Below are positions 1 to 7,103 of a stretch of 9,566 nucleotides of DNA, piece by piece. Position numbers and translations under genes: made by a program. Numbering within the stretch: position 1 is the stretch's first letter; the number at the start of each line of letters is the position of its first letter. Origin of the DNA: Fidelibacterota bacterium (lineage in GTDB: Bacteria > Fidelibacterota > Fidelibacteria > Fidelibacterales > Fidelibacteraceae); the NCBI GenBank assembly GCA_016937825.1, contig JAFGVT010000013.1, positions 1 to 9,566 on the forward strand, read 5' to 3'. The notes under the pieces were generated by a model that was not told where the DNA came from, did not search any database, and saw only the letters and a list, made by a program, of their open reading frames with translations.

Positions 1-390
1 AAGATCGCGCCCGAACATCTGGCAGACGATGTGACCCGGATCATGAACAAACCGCCGGGAAAGGTCTATTTCGATTTTCTGGAAAAATTCCGGCTCTTCT
101 CGCGCAAGGCAAAGAAAGAGCAGTATATCGTCCCGTATTTCATTTCCGGTCACCCCGGATGCACCGACGAGATGATGGCCGACTTGCAGGAACAGCTGAA
201 AGCTTCCGGCCACAAGCTCCAGCAGGCCGCAGATTTTTATCCCACCCCCATGACCCTGGCGACCGCAATGTACCACACCGGGCATCACCCGCTCACCGGA
301 GAGAAACTTTTCGTTCCAAAAACCGAAAAGGAAAAACACCGGCAATTCCGGATGATGATGTGGCACAAGGGCGAAGACCACAGGTCGTAG
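1..390 (+). CDS. YgiQ-family (UPF0313) radical SAM protein, C-terminal fragment
   Basis: The reading frame is open from base 1 and ends at TAG 388-390, leaving 129 visible residues, so the start and the radical SAM cysteine cluster lie outside the window. The visible part begins with KIAPEH. It continues with a run of family-typical blocks: KQYIVPYFISGHPGC-like text (here KEQYIVPYFISGHPGC), DFYPTPMTLATAMYHTG, and a 'HPLTGEKLFVPKTEKEK' tail. These blocks are characteristic of the C-terminal third of YgiQ/UPF0313 proteins, which are large (about 600-740 residue) B12-independent radical SAM proteins of unknown biochemical role. Here the protein stops soon after the 'VPK' block (MMMWHKGEDHRS), without the long tail of E. 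coli YgiQ. That is common in short-tailed members. It converges on the SPL-like gene with 46 bp between stop codons. The family assignment is secure; the molecular function of the family is not known. Confidence 0.9.
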   Translation, partial: KIAPEHLADDVTRIMNKPPGKVYFDFLEKFRLFSRKAKKEQYIVPYFISGHPGCTDEMMADLQEQLKASGHKLQQAADFYPTPMTLATAMYHTGHHPLTGEKLFVPKTEKEKHRQFRMMMWHKGEDHRS

Positions 391-436
391 AACACCGATC
401 AATTCATTCAGGTTAAATTCAGGGTCCCTGCAAGGG
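391..436. other. Convergent intergenic gap between ygiQ-like and SPL-like stops
   Basis: This is a 46-bp gap between two stop codons on opposite strands. It contains a direct repeat AGGGTC (421-426 on the plus strand, again at 433-438) and a minimal CCCT/AGGG stem (426-429 with 433-436, loop GCA). There is no U-tract on either side, so I do not call an intrinsic terminator. Confidence 0.4.
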
Positions 437-1591
437 TCATTCCCAGCTGCGCCGCGTGATGAAATTCCGGTAGGACTCGCGGTCGGGCCGGGGCAGCGTC
501 AAATTCGGGAATTTACTTGTGAGATGCTCCGCGAACAGGTAGTCGAGATGTTCGTTCCCTTCGGGCGCAAAGCCCATGACCCGCTTCCAGACGTCCGCAT
601 CCTCCATGCAGAAATAAACAAAGAGGTCCTTGCCGCCGTAGGCCCGCAGCAGGGAATAGAGATGCCGGTACATGTCAATCCGCAGGGGCTTGAAGTAACG
701 GCTTTTATTGTCGCGGCCGCGAATCATTTCCCCGTCCAGGAGATCGGTGCGGGGAAATTTGGCGCGGACCTTGTCCGCCATCTCCGGCGGGAAGCGCAGG
801 CTTCCGATCGAGATCCAGGCGATGCGTTCCGGCGCGGCGTGATCAAAGAGCGTTCTGACGAGTGCTTCGTATCCTTTTTCCCATCCGTCATACAGCAACA
901 TGGGGTCAAAATGAAAGCCCGTCATGTATCCCGCGTCCTGCACTTTTCGCAGCGCGGCCATTCGTGTTTCCAGTGAGGCGGCACGGAATTCGTGACGTTC
1001 GATCCGGTCAACGGGATTCAGAGACCATGAGATGACGGTCTTGCCCCGGTGTTCGGCGCCGAGCAGGTGGTCGACATTTCCGGATTTGGTCTTCAGCTCC
1101 AGGATCATGTTCGGCTGCTCTGCGGCAAAACGGATCAGCTCGCATCCGACCTGCGCCACGTCATCCAGTGCAAGACTGTCGGCCAGTTCACCGGTTCCCA
1201 CGCGGAAGAGGCGCTGCGGTTCTTCGGCGATGCGCGAACGGATCATCTCCTTCAGATCGTCCACATTGGCGTAAACGGTCAGGAGCGGGTTGTTGAGATA
1301 ATACTGCAGGATACAGTAGCTGCAGTCGAAGGGGCAGTTCGTCGCCTGGTGAAGGGTCCAGTACTGACAGCAGATATAGGGTTTTTCGGTGCCCGGGCAG
1401 ACCTTGAAATGCTGGCCGCGGGCGGGCGTGATAAAGATATGGTGCTTTCCGCCGTGCGCTTCTTTTTCAAAAAGTTCGCGCCGGGCGGCCTCATCGTCGG
1501 GCACGATCACAAGCTCCGCATCGGGATAAGCCGAACGGAAGCGCCCCGCGATGACGCCGGTCTCACAGCCCGATGTAATGTAAAGGATCAT
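437..1591 (-). CDS. SPL-family (spore photoproduct lyase-like) radical SAM protein
   Basis: This is a 384-residue protein, near the usual length for SPL-family radical SAM enzymes. It has a CxxxCxxC cluster at C86, C90 and C93 (NCPFDCSYCILQ), which would bind the [4Fe-4S] cluster that cleaves S-adenosylmethionine. Further family blocks are RVGTGELADSLALD (131-143), ISWSLNP (187-193), GFHFDPM (225-231), ISIGSLRF (261-267) and RDNKSRYFKPLR (293-304). True spore photoproduct lyases repair thymine dimers in spore DNA. They use a donor cysteine (C141 in Bacillus subtilis) in a CTSD-type motif and a Tyr directly after the third cluster Cys. Here those positions appear to be Glu135 and Ile94, so I infer a related but different reaction. 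It starts 3 bp after the dnaE stop, in the same frame, with only a weak GGA (1598-1600) ahead of the ATG. This suggests co-transcription and coupled translation. Superfamily assignment is firm; substrate is unknown. Confidence 0.88.
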   Translation of the reverse strand: MILYITSGCETGVIAGRFRSAYPDAELVIVPDDEAARRELFEKEAHGGKHHIFITPARGQHFKVCPGTEKPYICCQYWTLHQATNCPFDCSYCILQYYLNNPLLTVYANVDDLKEMIRSRIAEEPQRLFRVGTGELADSLALDDVAQVGCELIRFAAEQPNMILELKTKSGNVDHLLGAEHRGKTVISWSLNPVDRIERHEFRAASLETRMAALRKVQDAGYMTGFHFDPMLLYDGWEKGYEALVRTLFDHAAPERIAWISIGSLRFPPEMADKVRAKFPRTDLLDGEMIRGRDNKSRYFKPLRIDMYRHLYSLLRAYGGKDLFVYFCMEDADVWKRVMGFAPEGNEHLDYLFAEHLTSKFPNLTLPRPDRESYRNFITRRSWE

Positions 1592-1594
1592 GGA

Positions 1595-4500
1595 TCATCC
1601 GAGCCAGACATTGGCCTGTCCGACAACCTTGCGCAGCTGCGTCACCATTTCCCGGGCGGCATTGATCCCCCCGCCGGAGCGGATGATCTTCTCCGTATCG
1701 TTCGTCAGGGGATAGCTGATATGGATATAGAGGGTTTTATTCCCCGGATAGCGCTGGGCGATGGTCTTGATCCTGCCGAGATTCGCCTCGAACGCTTCGT
1801 CGTTCCGTATGCGGAGATGAAGGGTTCGGATCTTAGCCTCGCGAAGGTCCGACAGGGGCATGACGAAATTCAGGAAAAGCGTGGGAAGCTGGTCGCGCTC
1901 CTTGTCGATCTTCAGGTTGCCCTCAAGATAGATCCTGGCGTCTTCATGCAGAAGGTCCTTGTACTGGGCAAAAGATTTAAAGGCCAGCACGTCGAATTCA
2001 TGGGTCAGCGATTCAAAATGGAATTTGGCGTACTGGTTGTTCTTTTGATCGTAGCGGATCGTAAAATTGGTGATCATGCCGCCGGCACGAATTATATCCG
2101 GCGTATTAAGTTCTTCATCGTCCAGAAAGTATTCGTTCGACACCGCTTCCAGCTCATCGCGGAAAGGCTCCAGAGGATGCCCGGTCAGGTAGAAACCGAT
2201 GAACTCTTTTTCCTTTTCGAGTTTCATCTGGCTGTTCCATTCCTGAAGCGGCTCCAGTTCGGGTTCGTTCATGACCACCTGGCCGCCGGCCTCACCGAAG
2301 AGACTGACCTGCGCCGCCTGTTTTTCATCCTGGTAACGTTGTCCGTATTTGAGCGCCTGATCGATCGCATAGTATTTCTGACAGCGGTTTCCGTTCAGGG
2401 AGTCGAGGGCGCCGGCGTAGATCAGCGCTTCCAGCGTCTTGCGGTTGACCATGCGCAGGTCCACCCGGCTGGTCAGTTCAAAGATGGAAGCGAAAGGACC
2501 GCCCTCTTTCCGGGCGCGGACGATCTCTTCGGCGGCTTTCTCGCCGATGCTCTTGAGGGCGGAAAGGCCATAAGTGATCTTGCCGTCCAGCACCGAAAAA
2601 TACTCCGTGCTGGTGTTGACGTCCGGCGGAAGAACGGAAATGTCCAGCTTGCCGGCTTCGGAAACCAGTTCGACCACCCGCTTGATCTCGCCGCGTTCGC
2701 TGGTCAGGTTGGCGGCCATGAATTCGGCGGGATAGTAGGCCTTGAGATATCCGGTCTGATAGGCGATATAGGCATAGGCGACGGAGTGGCTTTTATTGAA
2801 CCCGTAGGATGCGAATTTGATCAGCAGGTCGTAGATCTCATTGGCAACCCGGGGGCTTACCTTGTTCTGTCCTGCGCCGGCGATGAACTCGTCGCGCATC
2901 TTTTCCATGACATCCAGTTTCTTCTTTCCCATCGCCCGGCGCAGGGTGTCGGCCTTCGCAAGGGAAAGCCCGGCGATGGTGGAGGCGATCTTCATGACCT
3001 GTTCCTGATAAACGATCACCCCGTAGGTGGTTTTAAGAATGGGTTCCATTTTGGGATCGAGATAGTCCACTTTTCCGCCGTGCTTTCGGCTGATAAAAAT
3101 GGGGATATTGTTCATGGGGCCCGGGCGGTAAAGCGCATTCATGGCGACCAGATCTTCGATGCAGGTCGGACCGAGTTTTTTCAGGTATTCGCGCATACCG
3201 GAGGATTCGAACTGGAAAAGTCCGAAGGTGCGTCCTTCGCTGAAGAGGCTGTAAACCTTCGGGTCGTCGAAGGGGATATTGTCGATGTCGATCTCGATCC
3301 CGCGCTGCTTCAAAAGGGCCAGGGTGTGCTTGATCACGGTCAGGGTACGCAGGCCGAGGAAATCGACCTTGAGCATGCCGACCTGTTCCAGACAGCCCAT
3401 GTCGTACTGGGTGGTCACATCGTCCTTGGCGGATCTGTACAGGGGAATGTAGTTCAGCAGATCGTCCGGAGCGATCACGACCCCGGCGGCATGGATGCCG
3501 ACCTGGCGGTTCATGCCCTCGAGCACCGTGGAGATCTCCCAGAGCTTTTCGTGGGCGGGGCTTTCGCCGATCAGATCGTCCAGGTCCTTGTTGATGCTCC
3601 GGGCCTTGGTCAGTTCGGTGATGCCCTTGTCCGTGTCTTCTTTTTCGATCTTGATGTTCTCGGGGATGGCCTTGGCAAAGCGGTCGCCGGTGGCGTAATC
3701 CATTCCCATCACGCGGGCGACGTCGCGGACCACCGCCTTGGCCTTCATGCGGCCGAAAGTAATGATCTGGGTCACGCTGTCGCTGCCGTAGCGTTCCTTG
3801 ATGTAGTCGATCACCTCGCCGCGGCGTTCGTAACAGAAGTCGATGTCGATATCCGGCATGGTGATCCGGTCCGGATTCAGGAAGCGCTCAAAGAGCAGAT
3901 CATAGCTGAGGGGATTGATGTTGGTGATCCCGAGCGCGTAGGCGACGAGGCTGCCCGCGGCGGAACCGCGGCCGGGGCCGACGGGAATGTCGTGCAGTTT
4001 GGCCCACTGCACAAAATCCTGCGTGATAAGAAAATACCCCGAAAAGCCCATTTTTTTGATCACCGAAAGCTCATATTCCGTGCGTTCGCGATGCTCGTCG
4101 CTGATATTTCCGTCAAAACGCCGTTTCAGGCCTTCCTGTACAAGCATATCCAGATAGATATCGGGATCCTTTGTCCCGCTTTCTTCCGGGATCGGGAAAG
4201 AGGGCAGGTGGTATTCCCCGGTCCTGATCTCGAAATTGCACTGTTCCGCGATCTTCACGGTATTCTCCAGCGCTTCGGGAACGTCGCTGAAAAGGGCGGC
4301 CATTTCATCGGACGACTTGTAATAGAATTCATCGTTGGCATATTTCATGCGGTTCGTATCGGCGATATTGGATGCGGTGCCGATGCAGAGCAGGGCGTCG
4401 TGGGCTTCCGAATGTTCGCGCTTCGCATAGTGCGCATCGTTGGCGCAGACCAGGGGGATGCCGGTCTCCCGGGACAGTTTAATAAAGGCGCTGTTGACGA

Positions 4501-5056
4501 CATCCTCCTCCGGAAGGCCGTGGCGCTGAAGTTCAAGATAAAAACGGCCGGGGTAGATCTCGGCGTATTCCAGGGCGATCTCCTTTGCGCGGTCGTAGCC
4601 GTGCACCCGTGCGGCAAAGGCGGCCTCGCCGTTGATGCACGCAGAGGTGGCGATGAGTCCGGCACTGTATTTCCGGAGAAGTTCCTTGTCCACCCGGGGA
4701 CGGTAATAGAACCCTTCAAGGTAACCCAGGGAGGTCAGCCGGATCAGATTGTGGTATCCCTCCTCGTTCGCGGCCAGAAGGACCAGATGGTAATTTTTGC
4801 TTTTTTCGTCCTTGGTGCTGCTGCGGTCGAAACGGGACCCCGCGGCCACATACATTTCACAGCCGATGATCGCCTTGATGCCGGCTTTTTTTGCCTGGGT
4901 GAACAGTTCGACCGCGCCGAACATATTGCCGTGGTCCGTCAGGGCGACCGCGGGCATGTTCATGTCTTTCGCCCGGGAAACGATGGTCGTTATCTTTTGC
5001 GCACCGTCGAGCGTGCTGTAGTCACTGTGCGTATGTAAGTGGACAAAGGGTATCAT
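1595..5056 (-). CDS. dnaE: DNA polymerase III alpha subunit
   Basis: This is the replicative C-family polymerase, at 1153 residues (E. coli DnaE is 1160). The N-terminal PHP domain (about 1-275) keeps its apparent metal ligands: HLHTH (6-10), TDHG (D41, H42), GCE (E67), H90, C140 and NDAHY (D207, H209). The palm has GPGRGSAAGS (360-369) and PDIDIDF (401-407, catalytic D402 and D404), with the third aspartate in KVDFLGL (D565). The fingers follow: YRPGPMN (643-649), YGVIVYQEQVM (678-688), FNKSHSVAYAYIAYQT (753-768). A helix-hairpin-helix region lies around 826-885, and QVSLF (916-920) matches the beta-clamp-binding motif. An OB-fold region (about 985-1065) and a C-terminal tau-binding-type domain complete the protein. 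Nothing looks truncated or frameshifted. The start at 5056 places HLHTH at the usual distance from the N-terminus; the Shine-Dalgarno is weak (GGA five bases upstream). An SPL-like gene follows 3 bp downstream in the same frame. Confidence 0.98.
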   Translation of the reverse strand: MIPFVHLHTHSDYSTLDGAQKITTIVSRAKDMNMPAVALTDHGNMFGAVELFTQAKKAGIKAIIGCEMYVAAGSRFDRSSTKDEKSKNYHLVLLAANEEGYHNLIRLTSLGYLEGFYYRPRVDKELLRKYSAGLIATSACINGEAAFAARVHGYDRAKEIALEYAEIYPGRFYLELQRHGLPEEDVVNSAFIKLSRETGIPLVCANDAHYAKREHSEAHDALLCIGTASNIADTNRMKYANDEFYYKSSDEMAALFSDVPEALENTVKIAEQCNFEIRTGEYHLPSFPIPEESGTKDPDIYLDMLVQEGLKRRFDGNISDEHRERTEYELSVIKKMGFSGYFLITQDFVQWAKLHDIPVGPGRGSAAGSLVAYALGITNINPLSYDLLFERFLNPDRITMPDIDIDFCYERRGEVIDYIKERYGSDSVTQIITFGRMKAKAVVRDVARVMGMDYATGDRFAKAIPENIKIEKEDTDKGITELTKARSINKDLDDLIGESPAHEKLWEISTVLEGMNRQVGIHAAGVVIAPDDLLNYIPLYRSAKDDVTTQYDMGCLEQVGMLKVDFLGLRTLTVIKHTLALLKQRGIEIDIDNIPFDDPKVYSLFSEGRTFGLFQFESSGMREYLKKLGPTCIEDLVAMNALYRPGPMNNIPIFISRKHGGKVDYLDPKMEPILKTTYGVIVYQEQVMKIASTIAGLSLAKADTLRRAMGKKKLDVMEKMRDEFIAGAGQNKVSPRVANEIYDLLIKFASYGFNKSHSVAYAYIAYQTGYLKAYYPAEFMAANLTSERGEIKRVVELVSEAGKLDISVLPPDVNTSTEYFSVLDGKITYGLSALKSIGEKAAEEIVRARKEGGPFASIFELTSRVDLRMVNRKTLEALIYAGALDSLNGNRCQKYYAIDQALKYGQRYQDEKQAAQVSLFGEAGGQVVMNEPELEPLQEWNSQMKLEKEKEFIGFYLTGHPLEPFRDELEAVSNEYFLDDEELNTPDIIRAGGMITNFTIRYDQKNNQYAKFHFESLTHEFDVLAFKSFAQYKDLLHEDARIYLEGNLKIDKERDQLPTLFLNFVMPLSDLREAKIRTLHLRIRNDEAFEANLGRIKTIAQRYPGNKTLYIHISYPLTNDTEKIIRSGGGINAAREMVTQLRKVVGQANVWLG

Positions 5057-5140
5057 GTTTTCCAGTAAGGTTTGTTTTTTTTGTCAACCGGCTTGGTAAA
5101 TGTACACATTGTGTCCCGAAAGAAAAATCACTTTCTGAAA

Positions 5141-5166
5141 ATTCCGGTATTTTGCACTTCCGGAAT
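5141..5166. repeat. Inverted repeat ATTCCGG-N12-CCGGAAT
   Basis: Perfect 7-bp arms lie at 5141-5147 and 5160-5166 with a 12-base spacer, in the divergent promoter region. No U-tract follows on either strand, so an operator or a weak hairpin is more likely than a terminator. The last three bases overlap the next inverted repeat. Confidence 0.5.
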
Positions 5167-5198
5167 CCATTTTGTTGGAATATTTCTTGAAATGGATT
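5164..5198. repeat. Inverted repeat AATCCATTT-N17-AAATGGATT
   Basis: Perfect 9-bp arms lie at 5164-5172 and 5190-5198 with a 17-base spacer. The centre-to-centre distance is 26 bases, about two and a half helical turns. The element covers the candidate -33 box and abuts the candidate -7 box of the downstream membrane protein gene, so it could be a repressor-type operator or a leader-independent DNA element. No ligand protein can be named from the sequence. Confidence 0.5.
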
Positions 5199-5244
5199 AT
5201 GTTTACGCAATCTGCTATATGTATAACCTTTAATGATCCTGAGG

Positions 5245-5258
5245 GCCGGGCGTCCGGC
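5245..5258 (+). promoter_or_regulatory. GC hairpin abutting a strong Shine-Dalgarno
   Basis: GCCGG (5245-5249) pairs with CCGGC (5254-5258) around a GCGT loop, three bases before the Shine-Dalgarno GGGAGGGAG (5261-5269) that serves the ATG at 5275. This ribosome binding site decides the start: the in-frame ATG at 5233 has no comparable signal and would add 14 residues of non-family sequence. Confidence 0.5.
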
Positions 5259-5274
5259 GAGGGAGGGAGTTCCG

Positions 5275-6987
5275 ATGAAACGATTTGCGAGTGTGGACTT
5301 CATGCGCGGTCTGGCCATTTTGCTGATGCTGGTCCTGCATATGATCATGCATACCCTGAATGTGGACGCGATGACCGCCGATCTTTCTAAGGTGCGTCTG
5401 ATCGAATTCGTGATGATGGTTATTCTGCCGTTCGGCGGCGGGATGGCGGGGTTCTTTCTGATGGTTTCCGCAATGGGGAACACCGTCAGCATGGAAAACG
5501 AGTTCAATCTCAATACGCCGGCACGATCCGTGGCCGGCCGCCAGGTCGCCGGGGGACTGATCCTGCTTTTCTTTGCCATGCTGGTGGAAGGCGTGATCGG
5601 GTATCACGGCGATATCGGAGTGTTCGTCCATAAATCGCTGATGGCTGCGTCGGATCCGTCACTGGCACCGGTGACGTGGTCCTGGGACCATTCGCTGTGG
5701 CGTTTCAATCATTTTGAGACCATCCATACGATCGCCTGGTGCATTATCCTCAACGGGATCATCCACAGCGCGCTGAGTGCGCGGGAAAAATACCGCGACA
5801 AGAACAAGATGATCGAAACCTATATTTACCTTGCCGTCGGGGTTCTGGTGCTGACGCCGCTGATGTGGGGACTTGCGAAACTGCTCATCCCGGGTTTTCC
5901 CGTTTCGGAAGGAAATTTCACCCTCTCGTACCCCCGGATCGGCGAGGCTTCACTGGGGCGCTTTATTTTGGTCTTTTTCCTGCAGCCGCTTGCGGGACAT
6001 CCCGAACCGGTCTTTCCCTATCTGGCCGCTTCCTTTGTCGGCACGATCTTCGGACTGTTCCTGACCATGCCGAAAGAACAGCGCAGGACCGACCGTTTTG
6101 TCCGCGCCGCGCTGCGCATCGGGATCGTCATGTATCTGATCGGACTTGCCGGCGTACTGTTTAATGTTTTATCCGTGGTGAACACGCAGGGGTTTGATCA
6201 GGGGCTGAACCTGTACATGAACATCTGGGATCACCGCGGCTGGACGCAGGATATTTTCGGCACGCCGTTCCTCGGCTGGTATTTTCAGTTCATGCTGCTG
6301 AACGGCTTCGGGGTCCTGGTCATCATGTCCGTCATCCGCCTGGTCGAACTCCGCGGAAAGGCGACGCCATTCGGCAACGGCACCCGCTTTGTCCGTCGTT
6401 TCGGATTTGTGGCATTCACCACCTACTCCATGCAGTACCTGTATTTTATTGCGATGTTCATCACCCTTGACCGGATCTTTGGCATGCCATACGGCCGGAA
6501 TGTGGGTTTCTGGCCCCAGGCCGCCCTGGCGATCGTTCTCGGGATCGGGATATTTGCCGTTCTGCTATGGCTTTGGGAAAAGATCCGTTTTGCCGGATCC
6601 CTGGAATGGGCCGTGAAACAGATCAATTATTTTCTGAATCGCGAACGGCGGATCAAATTGAAGGAACAGGGCGTGAAATGGTATCGTGCGGGGCTGATGA
6701 ACGTTCGGGGAGCACTGTATTCTCCGGAATGGATAGACCTTGTTCCCGAAAAAGGGATCGATCATAAGGCCGGCGAAGAATCAAGGCTGGCGAAAAAACT
6801 GGCCTGGGCTGGATTTGTCTTTCCTCCCTATGCCTTTGTCGGTTACGTGATCGCCCGCCGGGCTGCAGCGAAAGAAGGGGGCAGCCCGGAACATCGCAAG
6901 GCGCTCGCCTGGACCGGGGCCTCCGTCCTGTTCTTCCTTACCTGGCTGACCGCGTTCTTCATTCTGACCCCGGCCATGTTCGGCTGA
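5275..6987 (+). CDS. Polytopic DUF418/YeiB-like acyltransferase-type membrane protein
   Basis: From the ATG at 5275 (Shine-Dalgarno GGGAGGGAG at 5261-5269) this is a 570-residue inner-membrane protein. It opens with the family signature RFASVDFMRGLAILLMLVLH (3-22), as in DUF418/YeiB and the heparan-alpha-glucosaminide N-acetyltransferase-type superfamily. Hydrophobic segments are seen near 12-28, 45-67, 92-110, 147-166, 183-205, 228-240, 248-265, 281-302, 333-355, 376-398 and 413-434. FGFVAFTTYSMQY (376-388) and KIRFAGSLEWAVKQ (436-449) match the DUF418 'TNY..Q' and 'GPLEW' blocks. Such proteins are thought to move acyl groups across or onto envelope substrates, but most have no known substrate. 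H22, H26 and H151 are candidate functional histidines. A charged stretch (451-508) and two extra hydrophobic helices (508-527, 546-567) extend past the usual end. The gene appears monocistronic, converging on a lipoprotein gene. Superfamily is likely; the reaction is not established. Confidence 0.8.
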   Translation: MKRFASVDFMRGLAILLMLVLHMIMHTLNVDAMTADLSKVRLIEFVMMVILPFGGGMAGFFLMVSAMGNTVSMENEFNLNTPARSVAGRQVAGGLILLFFAMLVEGVIGYHGDIGVFVHKSLMAASDPSLAPVTWSWDHSLWRFNHFETIHTIAWCIILNGIIHSALSAREKYRDKNKMIETYIYLAVGVLVLTPLMWGLAKLLIPGFPVSEGNFTLSYPRIGEASLGRFILVFFLQPLAGHPEPVFPYLAASFVGTIFGLFLTMPKEQRRTDRFVRAALRIGIVMYLIGLAGVLFNVLSVVNTQGFDQGLNLYMNIWDHRGWTQDIFGTPFLGWYFQFMLLNGFGVLVIMSVIRLVELRGKATPFGNGTRFVRRFGFVAFTTYSMQYLYFIAMFITLDRIFGMPYGRNVGFWPQAALAIVLGIGIFAVLLWLWEKIRFAGSLEWAVKQINYFLNRERRIKLKEQGVKWYRAGLMNVRGALYSPEWIDLVPEKGIDHKAGEESRLAKKLAWAGFVFPPYAFVGYVIARRAAAKEGGSPEHRKALAWTGASVLFFLTWLTAFFILTPAMFG

Positions 6988-7103
6988 TCACGTCAGAAGA
7001 AAAAAGATGACGTTGCCAGTCCCGCCCGGATCTTGTAAAACTACCCGGGGATAAAAAAAGCCGGACAGGGAATGTCCGGCCTAAGTTCTGACGACCAAAG
7101 GGA
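6988..7103. other. Convergent intergenic region
   Basis: A 116-bp gap lies between the membrane protein stop (plus) and the lipoprotein stop (minus). It holds the minus-strand terminator described separately. For the plus-strand gene the only candidate is a 6-bp inverted repeat ACGTCA (6990-6995) / TGACGT (7008-7013) around a purine-rich 12-base loop. It has no U-tract, so plus-strand termination is unexplained. Confidence 0.4.
7053..7080 (-). terminator. Intrinsic terminator of the lipoprotein gene
   Basis: On the minus strand an 8-bp perfect stem GCCGGACA / TGTCCGGC (7080-7073 with 7067-7060), loop TTCCC, is followed at once by seven T (7059-7053). It begins 23 bases after the lipoprotein stop codon. 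On the plus strand the A-run precedes the hairpin and no T-run follows, so it works in one direction only. Confidence 0.9.

Larger units (their letters stand above)
5057..5274. promoter_or_regulatory. Divergent dnaE / DUF418-like promoter region
   Basis: This AT-rich 218-bp region separates two divergent genes and encodes nothing convincing. It contains two perfect inverted repeats that share three bases (listed separately), an 11-bp palindrome ACACATTGTGT (5104-5114), a T8 run (5075-5082) and a GC hairpin next to the plus-strand ribosome binding site. On the plus strand, GTTG (5174-5177), 20 bases, then TATGTTTA (5198-5205) resembles the Bacteroidota -33/-7 promoter pattern (TTTG, TANNTTTG). 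On the minus strand, TACATTTA (5104-5097) is a similar -7-like sequence for dnaE without a good partner. All promoter calls here come from motif matching by eye. Confidence 0.4.

Noticed and set aside
421..438. CCCT/AGGG hairpin between the convergent stops as a terminator
   Set aside because: The stem is only 4 bp and there is no U-tract on either strand.
1049..5038. A 1,329-residue plus-strand protein antisense to dnaE
   Set aside because: It lies in exact codon register opposite two well-recognised genes and matches no family I know. Its openness is explained by missing TTA, CTA and TCA codons in those genes.
5059..5087. A perfect TTGACA (5087-5082, minus strand) as the dnaE -35 box
   Set aside because: With 17 bases of spacing the -10 position reads TGGAAA and the transcript would start inside the dnaE coding sequence, so it is probably a chance match.
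5233..5274. An upstream ATG for the membrane protein (14 extra residues)
   Set aside because: The ATG at 5275 has a strong Shine-Dalgarno and gives the family-typical N-terminus; the extension does not.
5022..5579. A 185-residue minus-strand frame upstream of dnaE
   Set aside because: It overlaps the dnaE start, crosses the divergent promoter region and runs opposite the first helices of the membrane protein. It has no coherent domain.
6990..7013. ACGTCA/TGACGT inverted repeat as the terminator of the membrane protein gene
   Set aside because: The stem is short, the purine loop is long, and no T-run follows on the plus strand.
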